A stretch of 64,000 nucleotides of DNA from Gymnogyps californianus (Eukaryota; Chordata; Aves; Accipitriformes; Cathartidae). Positions 14,401 through 24,941 of the stretch are shown here, in pieces. The stretch spans positions 3,865,792-3,929,791 of the forward strand of contig NC_059487.1 in the NCBI RefSeq assembly GCF_018139145.2. The letters are read 5' to 3'. The notes below the pieces were generated by a model. The model had not been told where the DNA came from. It made no database searches and saw only the letters and a program-made list of their open reading frames with translations. The first letter of the stretch is position 1. The number at the start of each line of letters is the position of its first letter. The position numbers and the translations under genes are program-made.

Positions 14401-15770
14401 CTCTGATCAGGTTTCTCACTGGAGCCGTCCACCCTATGCAGTGATGAACAGAGGCTACACCAAGCTTCAAAATAAATCCGGGATCCTAGTTCAGTAACTC
14501 AGAGTGGGTGAGTGAGGTAACAGCACTCAGGAGAGCCAGGGTGACATCTCTGATGGGAAAGAGAAGTATGTGGGCATCATACGATGGTTTTTCTGTTGAC
14601 TGTCTGGTGGCAATGGAGAGACACGGGCAACAGAAGCGTTTCTGCCCAGAGAAAGCAGCTGCAAATAGAACATCACAGGGAGAGGTGGGTCAGGATACTT
14701 TTTTCCACAGTCTTTTAGTGGACAGGAGGCTAGTAGGCACTTGCTTTTTAGGCCTTATCCTCTGAAAAACCCTGTCTGGCCAGTTCTTTCCAGTGTCCTG
14801 GGCACAGGGTGAGTGAGCTGCCCCTGCTGATACTGCAGCACTATGAAGGGTTGGGGGGAATGTTGCTTCAGCTTCAGACTCTTGAATATGTTTTCTGCAC
14901 TTAGGCTACTGCATGTTTTTTTCCCCTCTACAAAGAGTATTTAGTTGTTCAATGAGACATATCTCGCTTTCAGCTAATGGATTGCTCAGAGACACCTTTG
15001 TGTGGGAAGTGACTTAAAAAAATTGAAAAATTTTTTTTATAGGAATTTTTAACTTGCTTTATACACCATGCATTTTTACAGCCTCTGGCTTTTGTGAAAA
15101 TACAGTTCAGGTGAATAAACCAGAACACTTATTGCAGCAAACTTGATTGGAGATGGCCTCTTCTGCAATAGTAATAGGATTTTATTCATGTAGTGCCTAA
15201 AGTATCTGCAAAAACTATATCCCAGATATTCGCTCTAAAGCAGTTATGACCTGAGGAACAAGGGATGTTGTTTTTCCAAGGTGATGGGGGATTTCCAGCT
15301 CTCTTCTGACTTTGGACTCTCCCCAGGACATTAGAAAATCAGGCCCAGGATTTATTCAAGAGGAAACCAGCAACAGTGACTTTTTTCAGCAAAAGTCGTA
15401 AACATCCTGTGCACAAACGAAAGCCCTCTGGATGTAAACACTGTGAAGTCTCTTTAGAGGCCCTGATATATCAGGCACAAGATTCGTTCTTTCTGGTGAA
15501 ATACTTTGATTAGGGTGGAAAGCAAAATCACAGTGTAAAGTCATATGCCCCTGAGTGATAAAGGGAACAGGAACTTTCCAGCAAGGGTGGGAAGGAGGAG
15601 GATGTTATGTGATGATTAGGAATTCATGGTTGTAGGGAGCTGAATGGCTTTTTCAAATGAAAACATAGGACGAGTCCTTCAAGGTTTAGATGATAAGAAA
15701 TGTGTATAGTTGAGACGTAGAAAGAGTATCAGAAAAGATTTTTGGGACTGAGGGGTGGTAGGCTGTTTAG

Positions 15771-16010
15771 CCCGCAGGCTCGGCTTCCGCACCGCTCTGA
15801 AACAGGGTTTGTGGTGGGGTGGGGTGGGGTGTCCCCGTCTCCTCCACAGGGCCGGTGGTGTGGCACAGCCTGGTCGTCCCACCCGCGCTGAGGCTCTCGT
15901 GGGTGTCTCACATCCACGCGTTGCAAAGGCATTTGCAAACGTGGGGGCACATCGCACCCAGGCAAGGGTTGATGCCTCAGCCGTGGTGGTATTTCTTTTT
16001 GTTCGTGCAG
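15771..16010. promoter_or_regulatory. CpG-dense islet with G4-type motif inside intron
   Basis: A hand count gives about 16 CpG dinucleotides in 240 bp, far above the surrounding intron. It includes GGGG-T-GGGG-T-GGGG at 15816-15829 with a further GGG at 15805-15807, which fits a loose G-quadruplex pattern on the plus strand. ORFs on both strands (for example 15755-16216 plus, 15679-16050 minus) reflect GC-rich composition and carry no recognisable domain. It could be a weak CpG island, enhancer or alternative promoter, or an unrecognised GC-rich repeat. Confidence 0.3.
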
Positions 16011-19000
16011 CTGCAGGGCTTCCTAATGCTCTTCCTAATGCAGCTATCACGAGCTGCTTGGCTCATAGGTGTTCCCTGTTTGGGGTCCTCCCTCCGTTTC
16101 AGGGAAGAAGATACTGCATAGAGGGTGGGCTGCGTTCCCGGTGTAACCCTGCTGTGGTCCCAGCTCTACCAGGGCCTGTCCTCCCCTTCTCCATTTCCCC
16201 AAATCCACACCTGTGAGATGGGCCTGCGTCTTTAACGTCTTATCGCGCTGTTATAGCAAGATTGGGTGAGCAGGTGAGCTCTTCGCATTACAGCTACAGG
16301 AACAGCTAAGTAATATTCATGAGAACTTCAACCTTGCCTACCTTTGCAAAGCTACTCAGGAAAATATGTTCCATCTTGCTATAAATACTAATATGCAAGA
16401 CAGCATCTTAACCACTAAATTCCAAGCAAATATTTTGCATGTAAAAATTTATTTTCTTCACCTGTTATCTAGCTGCAAAGCTGACCATTTTTCTGCTAGA
16501 AAATTGCAGAAGCAACTTGGCTTTTTTGCTGGCTGAAGCAGTTCAAGTGGATTTATTTGCTAGTACTTAGAACATTAAAACAAGGATTTTTACATTGGCT
16601 TCAGGAAGAATTTCTTGCCCTCTTATTTATGACGGGTGTGCATTAGCGGGGGGAGCTGGGTTGTCTTCCCTTCTGTTTCGTAAGGCTGAATTAGACTTGC
16701 AGCATTTTTCAAAGTCTTTGCAACTGACCAGCCTGTATTTTGGGGAATTACGCTAGACAGGAAGGGTGGATGTTTTAATTTAAAAAATAGAGAAATGGGT
16801 TTGGAAGTTGCACAGCCTATTTTCATCCTTCACTTACTCTGTACAGCTGCTCTTTAATGTTTCTGGTGAGAAAAATCCAAAGTTGGGAGAACTTGATGGC
16901 ATAACTTGAGAAACAGCTGTAAAAACTGCAGTCAGAGTCATTGTTTTAACACACAATGCCAAAAAATGGTCGTACTTTCCATTGTAATGCATTCTGCCTT
17001 TCTGGCATGCTATGGCAAACTCATCTTAGTGTATGAAGAGCATGGCGAGGTACAGGCAATCAGATTATTTGATGATTAGCAAAGCATGACAACTTTTACA
17101 CATTTTGTTCATAGGTATTTGGTGTTTGAGATGCCAGTGTTTTGAGTTCTGCTCTAAGTCTGAAAATTGAAAGATCCAGGAAAAAAAGGAAGGACCAAAA
17201 AAATCAACATATAAAAGTAAAGTTCCATTTAGGGATGCTTGTGTCAAAGAGGAAAGACAGGCCAAACATTTGGGTCCTGGATTGTGTCAGAACTGATTTG
17301 CAAGTGAGTTGTTATCCTTAGTGCTCTGCGATTCCTTCATTGAAGATGAATTTTTTATTTTTTGTGTGAGTTTTCACAGGTTGATCTTAGGATAAGAATG
17401 CAGCTCTGGGCTCGATTCCCTTACCCTCTGCTTTTGAGATGAGCATGTAGACATGCACTTAAAATTCCCTTGGCAGTAAAGGAAGCTAAATGTGTGTTTG
17501 AGTGGTTTGCTGGGCTCAAAACATTTGCTTAGGTGCTTCCAGTTGGTGGACTGTATAAAGTATTCTTACTGATGGTAATGCTTTGCTGGTGTGTAATCAG
17601 GTGTGTAGCCAGGCTTCTTACGATTTTTGTTCCTTCTGAATATCAAGACCTTTGTAAGACTTTTCACGTGGCCTGGTTTGGGGTTTAAGCTGTGATCTGA
17701 CCAGTCCATGCTGCTTTTGCTTCTGTGTTAGTCGTCATCTGTGTCTTGCAGGGTTGATCATTTTGTGGAAGCTGTGAATGTGTACCTTATTTGAATTAGC
17801 TGATCTGACACCTTTTCCCCCTCCGCCTCCTATGTGATAACCTGTTTCAGTAAGTTGATGAAAAAAGTGCATGTGTTAGTTTGTTTTATGAAATAAATTG
17901 AAGCTTTTAACACTTGTTATTGTTTCTAACTGGCGAAGCAAGTGTGTTCCCCAGCATCCCTGGATGGTACAGGGGTTGCTCCCCGCGCATGTGCCTCCGT
18001 TTCCATTGCAGCATGCAGTCAGGGCAGGTGGGATGCACGCTGAAAACTGCGCTCCTGCTTTCCTTAGCCTGCATCCAGAAAGATTTGTTTTCTTCTAATG
18101 CCTATAGGTATCAGGTTGATTTGACCATATTAGCAGAGGTCACCTCAAGCAATACAGTCTCTAATATTGCATTCTTTAAAAAAGCACAGCGAGCAACAGC
18201 TGGAGAGGCATTATAGAGGGATCGTGCCTCTCCTGTTCCCTTCAAGAAAACAAGCAGCTCTGATAATACATGTGGAAAAGAAGGGGTTCCTTATGTTCTT
18301 CGTGTCTTATCTTTCACACCCAAGTGAGACTTGTGCTGGAATGTGAAGATAGAGGTAAGCTAGACAAAATATTTGCGTGTTTTGATGTAAAAACACAGAG
18401 CTGAGTCCCCACCCTTTCTGACGCTCTCAGCTTTGAACTTGAAATCAAATGTATAGCCCACATCCAGGGCCCTGTCTTTTTATGATTTGCACTCTGCTTG
18501 TATCAGCCTTGGAAATATAAGTGGCAAGAGTTACCAGACGGTGATGTCGTGAACAGGAGTGGGGACTGTGCCAGTTTTCATGTGGTTGGGAACCTGGAGC
18601 AGAATCTCTATAGCAGGAGGAATAAGCTACTTAAAATCATACAAAACAACAATTATGTTTCACCTTTGGAAAGCAAAAGAAAAGATCTTTAATTGTCTGC
18701 TGAAACTGCAGTTTTGCCAAGATTAAATGTAGAATTAATACCAGAAGGTAAAGATTTCTGCAGAAAAATCAAGTGTAACAAAAGTTTGGGCTCTGTCTCA
18801 TGAATCTGTGCCTGCTCTTTGCTGTTGGGTTTCAGCTGACAGTGATGCTACTTTGTAATTTATTGCCTGTATTGCATCAGCTTCTTAAAACATTTGGTAG
18901 TTGTCTGTGCAGTGGTGTTTTACCATGGAAGTGTGGTTCTGAGAATGACCCTGAGCAAGAGGCTGTGGGGAAGAAAAGAGCTGATTTTCATTCTTAAGTA

Positions 19001-20529
19001 AGCTTCAGGCTGGGAGAAGGTGTTGGATCGTCAGGTTTGAATTCAGCAGTGCTAATTGTCGTTATTCAGCTTAAGCCCTGATCCTAAGAGATGTCACTGA
19101 AGAGGAGGGGGCAATTAAATCTTCATTGCTTAGCCTGGTGTGCAGTGACTAGGGAGAAGCCAGATCATGCTCGCAGGTGGTGCTGGGCTGGTCTGTGTAA
19201 GGAATATGTATATAATTTTAAGAACATCTTGTTAATCCTCTTGTTAGGTCTAGCTAGAAGGTAGGAAGGGAGAGCTGTTGTTGGGAATGGCTATTCCTTG
19301 CTTTTCTTTGCATTGAAATCTGAAGCTGTTGTTGATGTTAGGTATCTTATGAGTGATACACACTCGGGTTCAAAAAGGGCTGTTTCAGAAACTCAGTGTT
19401 GACTATGTGAGAGTAATCCAGATGTAGTATGAACTGAGGAGAAGCCTTGCAAAATTTCAGGAAGGTCAGTGGTCCCTGAAATGGTAGCAAGTGAGGTGCT
19501 CAGTAAAACACCTTCGCCTTGTACACCCTCTGGACACGCTGAATTCAAAGAAAACATTTCCAGGAGACACCATGAGCTAAAGCTGGTGTCTTTCCACCAT
19601 GAAAAGTCATTTGCATGGCTAACTCACATTACCCATGGCTTCTTAACACCTGGCTTGGGGAACACTGCTTCCCTGAGGCAGCGACTCAGGAAATGAAGGA
19701 AATTTTTGGATGACTTTGAGTTCAAGAGTATTTCTGTCAGACTTTAATGCGTCAGTTTATTTGTGTTTATTTTGGGGGGAAAAATGAAGTTTTCTTATAG
19801 GCTTCATTAGAGCCTGGAGTGGAATACGTAAAGCAAGATTAAAAACTAAATAGCCTACTATTTCCCAAGGCATTTTCAGTCGTGAAGCCTTTCAGTTGGT
19901 TCGCCCTCCCCTCCATCTGCAATGCTGAAGCCCGTGAAACACATCCAGCGCTTTCCACTGATACCTGACTCCCTTATCTCTGCGCTCTCACAAATTGCAT
20001 CATGATTTCTAGCCCTGGAAAATCACGCTTTGCCTGTGACAGACTTCTTTCTCATCCATATGTGAAGTTTTGTGCCAACCCTGTTATGAAATTGAAGCAA
20101 GTGGTGTAGGAAAGCACAGGGGGGAGGTTACCGTTTTCTGTAGCCTCAGGTGCTGGGCAGGCAGGACCACAGCCTGGCAGTCCAGGAGATGTTCTGCTTT
20201 GCGGTGGAGTGTGAATGCACTGGTGCTGGGCTCCAGACAGCTGAGTAGTGAGCTTTTCTAAAGCTGTGCTAAGCAGGACTTAAACACCACTGAGTCTGCC
20301 TGGTTGTCTTCTGGTTAAATAGAACGGATTCTAATTCAAGAGAGGATTATGTAGTTGGGTAGTAGCAACGTCTCTCTAGTTAAGTGGTTTTCAAAATGAG
20401 GGGCTACTTTAAAAAAGAAAGGAATTAAAGCTGTGATTGATCTGCGGTTTTCATTTTCTGGGATGCCAGCAGCTTTATTTTCTTATTTCAGTAGTTTTTG
20501 ATATCAGCCTTTTCTATCAGCTAAAGCAG

Positions 20530-20770
20530 GCCAGCCGGAGGTGGGGCTGGCTGGGATGCGGTGGCAGCATGCAGTTCCCACAGGGTCGGGGAGAGGCGAG
20601 CCCAGCACTAGTGCGGGTGCGACTCCAGCTACCGGGCTGTTCTGGTCGGGCGGGCAGGCTGCCCTCCTCGTCTCCCGCTTGCTGAGCGGCGCTGGAGGAG
20701 CCGAGACCTGTGACGGTCACTGGGGATCCTTATTCCCGGTGCCCCTTCTGCAGGCAGCCCACCCCCCCGT
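20530..20770. promoter_or_regulatory. CpG-island-like segment inside intron
   Basis: Hand counting 20521-20760 gives about 69% GC and about 16 CpG in 240 bp, within an AT-rich, CpG-poor intron. No TATA box or coding exon is recognisable; ORFs in several frames are a result of high GC. It may be an intragenic CpG island, an alternative promoter or enhancer, or a GC-rich repeat remnant. Methylation or CAGE data would decide. Confidence 0.35.
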
Positions 20771-21804
20771 ACCCCTGCATGCAGCATGATACGATAAGAA
20801 TCAATGGATAAAAAAAAGTCTTGATTCCAGGTCTTGCTTCACAAGACAGGAGTGAGTTCAAAAAACAGCAATAAGTCAGGAAAAGCTTCCTTTTCTTCTG
20901 GCTCAGTAAAGTGAGAGACACTAGTTGGGGTGTCCCTGCAGACCCAGCTTCTGACCTTGGCACAGTCACACATATAGTGGCTGTGTAATGGTCCTAGTTC
21001 TGGCTCCTCTCTTGTCCGTAGCAAGAGATGGTTTCAGTCTTGAGGCATTACTAACTGAAAAAGGGGGGAAAAAAAAAGAGTATATATATTGCGGCTACCT
21101 GTCAGCTCCAAAGCATCCCCAGAAGTTAGGGGTTGTATGTTGTATGAGGGGTATGGAGAGGCAGAATGGGCTGTTTTATAAAGACAGGGACATAAAATGT
21201 CAATGGGAACATAGGGGATAATGTAATGGATTTATAGGTTTCAAGTGCCTTCCCCAAACTGCTATGCAGGCTGTCACTAAAATGGAAAATAGATATAAGG
21301 TTGCATAATGTATCTACGAAGTAGTGTTTTATTTAACAGCAGTACTTACCATTTGCATTGAAACAGGCTGCAATTGCGAAAATCAGAGGGGAAGCTTAAA
21401 GTCCTAATGTTTGATGGCGAATATGGTTGTAGAGAGCAAAATTCTGCTCGCCGTGGTTGATTAATTCTATATGACAAAAGATATAAGATAAAGTGGTGTG
21501 TATGCTGAGATCAATTGCTGTGGGAAGAAACACATGAGCATATTTTTTTTGCCTTGACTGGCAAGCTCTCCATCCTGAGACATTAGAGTTTGCTGCCCTC
21601 AGTTTTAAGGTTATGAACACATGAAAACCTGACAACTTGGTTATTCATCAGTGAAAGCTTACTCAAATGTATCAAATATATGGGAAGGCTAAATGGATAC
21701 ATCAGCCGTGATTCAAGCAGAATATTCTGTCTTGTTAATTTATTTATTTAAGAGGATTAAAGAGAATCTGAACAGCCATCCAGGGTTCCCAAAGGATTTT
21801 AGTA

Positions 21805-21842
21805 GTGGAGGGCAAGAAGGACCATTACAATGAAGTGATGAG
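21805..21842 (-). mobile_element. Possible old CR1-type LINE tail fragment
   Basis: The plus strand GGGCAAGAAGGACCATTACA followed by ATGAAGTGATGAGATC resembles the GGCCAGAAGGGACCATTATGATCATCTAG-type 3' segment of older sauropsid CR1 families, in reverse orientation. Only a few dozen bases are comparable, so this could be coincidence. Confidence 0.25.
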
Positions 21843-22346
21843 ATCTTTATTGCAATTTGTTCTTGTATTAAGCTTAGGGCCTCATGATCGTGCCATAATA
21901 CATTCTTCCAAAGGAATGTCTAAACTCGAAGGGTAATTTATCACGTCGCTTGATGGTCCGTTTCACTGTTTAATTAGTACATTTTTAACAACACGTACCC
22001 TTTTTTCTACAGGGATTTTTTTTTTTTAACCTCCAGTTTTCAACTACACTTACTGATGTTTTTATTAAAAGAAAGCACAGGACAAAGCCCTCCCTGCCTT
22101 CACCATGCAAAGATGGAGTAAAATTCACCGGACTTGTGTTATTGTCTGTATTTGCTAAGCATTGTGTAGAGATTCAGCGAGCACCTGGGCACTGGACAGA
22201 GGGTAGCTGCTAAAGCGGAGGGTGAACCGCTGAATGTTAATTCAACTTCTTGAGCAGATTGTGAAGTCCTTGCAGAGTTTTGTGCGCTGGTCCATGGCTG
22301 ATACTCAGGCTGAACAGACATATTCAAGATACGACTGATGGAGCAT

Positions 22347-22398
22347 AATACGTTATATATGTGTATAATATGTTATTGTGTGTATAATAATATATTCC
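22347..22398. repeat. AT-rich TATA/TGTA low-complexity tract
   Basis: Repeated TATAATA, TATATGTG and TGTGTATAATA units in imperfect order. Simple-sequence DNA with no other signal. Confidence 0.7.
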
Positions 22399-24857
22399 AG
22401 TATCACAATCTCCTTTTGCTTGTGTGGCCGCACAGTTGCCCATACACCTGTGGGGTATGGGAAAATCCAAGTGGGTTAAGGGTGGGAGTTTTTTTTAATA
22501 TGTGTTTTCTTCTGAAGAAAGATTTGCAGTAGAGAATAGCCTTGTGCTTCCTAGTTTAGTTAATACCTCTGCTATGGTCTTTCCCTTCACAATGAAAATT
22601 TTATAAGTCCTCATATTGTAATAGAAGTTTTACAGTCACAGATGATGACAGTTAGCAAAGCGTTCACATTTCCCTAGAAAATTGTGTTAAATTAGGCTCT
22701 GTGAAGGAGAGAAGAGCTGTGCTTATGCTCTCAATATTATATCTTCATCTTTGTGGTTGTTAACATAGTATTTGCTCATTGATTTCAAGGAATTAATGTT
22801 CTGAACTTTTTAAATGGATAAAAAACAGAGGGGAGGATGGAATAAGAGGGGGTGCTTCTGGTTAATGGGGACTGAGAGTGCACTGGCATAGACTGGATGT
22901 CTGCTTAAATAACAAGGAGTGAACTCACTAACCATCCCATTTCTTATGCTGATCTGTTCTTATTTTATTCTCCATAGTCTATCACAGCAATTATATATCA
23001 CTGGACACTTGGAAATTAAATATATAAAGCCTTTTTTGGTAGTTTCCAGTAGAATTGAACTTGTGCTGTTGACCTGGTTTACATTTTACAAAGAATTTGG
23101 ACTCATGTAGCCAAATTTTGCACAGTTGACCAGGGACTTGAATCAGCTGTGCACCTCCTGAGTAAATCATTCCTGTCCGGGTGGGTGGATGCTGGGCTCA
23201 GTGTTTTGTCCCTCCTGTTCTGGTGGGAATGGGGCTATTCTTCATCCTTCTGAGTTCCTGTGCCATCTGCCTTTCTGATTACTTCAAATTTACTGCTGTT
23301 GTTGCTTCAGTTTGAGAACCATTTCATTAACTCAGTGAAGGAGATTCCAAGGAAGATTTAGGATTTATTAATGTATATTTCTTGGGTTTGCTGTGTTTTA
23401 GCCTGTACCAGTTTTTGCTGTGATTAGAACCACAGCAGTGTTGGCCACTGAAACTTTTCCTTGGGACCATCAAGTTGCCCTGGAGCTGATACGTAAGCTC
23501 TACATTACATATGCAAACTCTGGACAGTCATTCCAGTTTGCATAGGAAAGACAACTTTCAACTTAACGACAGCTGCCTGCTGTGCTGCAGATAACCAGGA
23601 AGCTGGTTAAAAAACATAGAGTTTCAGTCTTGTGAGAAATTTCCTCATCTTTCTATTTGCATTAATTCTGCATCAGAATAAAAACAAATATTTTCAATAT
23701 TTTCAATCAGAGTGAAATTCTTAAATATATTTTTGAGTATTTTCTTGTTTGTTTTCTGTCTAGGTTTTTAAACGTTTAAATTAATATTATTGTTTCTTTT
23801 TTTTTAGAATACAGAATTATTATATGACATGGCTTGTCTTTAAAATAGATTATTTTAAAATAATTTAGAACAGCTGCTTTCTAGTGATTGAGTCATCTCA
23901 TTTTCTAGATTAGAATCTCTTGTTTGTTTTGTAATGAAATGGTTTGACACTTGGAAGAAGAAATTAAGATAAATACTCAGCATACCAACTAGAAGAGCAG
24001 GTGGTTTTTTTCAGCATCCTTCTTATTCCAGGGAAGTGCCATATTTCTTCTCCAGACGTGTTTCTGTGCATTTGTAAATTACTCCAGAGTTGGAAATTTC
24101 CATAGTTTCTTCTTGAAAAATTTTCAGTGTCTGATTCTCTGAAATTTCTCCTGCTTCAGAAATTTTAGTTTAAATCAATTAAGAAGAGTGGTAACTTTGT
24201 AGTGTCTTTATTTCACCTGGTTATAATTTGATACACGATACATTTATGCATGAAAACCAACACATAAGTGATATATTACAGCATCTTTTCTTTCTATAGG
24301 AGAAATCTTCTGACACAGAGACATGCATACACACAAATGCATACAGTGCAGCACTTTTCAGATATTCCCGTGAGGAGATACCAACAACTTCAGTAAATGG
24401 CGATGATCTTGGCTATGAGAAATGTTGCAGAGCTGGATGGGGAGCCTATGGCTTGAGCAGTATGGATGTGTGCCGGGTCAGCGGGGAGCAGCCAGCCAGC
24501 GCTCCAGGAGACTGCTGGCAAGAACAGCTATAGCTGTAGCTGAAGGTGCAGCTGCTTTAGCTATACTGGGTGGCCCATAGAGGAATACACTGAGACAGAG
24601 CTCTCGGATGTTAATCCACACTTGGGGTAGCACTAATATCTAAGAAACAGCAGATACCTCACTTGGAAGAGAAAAATTGTTCTTTTTTTCCTGAGCTGGA
24701 AGAGAATTTGCCTCCTTTTCCAAACAGAGTGCTCTGTTTTCACGGCTACTTCATCTCTTTCACCTGTGGTTTTGCTGCTTAACCATCAGCACTCGCAATT
24801 ACAGAAATCCATAGAATCCCTCAGCCACAAAAATGTTTGGGTACAGGAGTGTAATAG

Positions 24858-24941
24858 CCCTCATTTTATAAATGGCAAAATGGAGACTCGGAGAACATCA
24901 GCATATCGTGGTCATGACGAAAGTTATCAGCAGAGGTGGGT
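24858..24941 (-). mobile_element. MIR-like ancient SINE fragment
   Basis: The plus strand shows CCTCATTTTATAAATGGCAAA, then ATGGAGACTCGGAGAA, GGTCATGACGAAAGTTATCA and GCAGAGGTGGG. This parallels the reverse complement of the MIR tail-to-core segment (TTTTACAGATGAGGAAACTGAGGC, AAGGTCAC, AGTAGCAGAGCTGGG). It is diverged and lies inside a 157-codon chance ORF. Retained MIR-class copies are few but known in birds. Confidence 0.5.

Noticed and set aside
15755..16216. 153-codon ORF and overlapping frames in the GC-rich islet
   Set aside because: Open frames on both strands are explained by high GC content (few stop codons); no recognisable protein.
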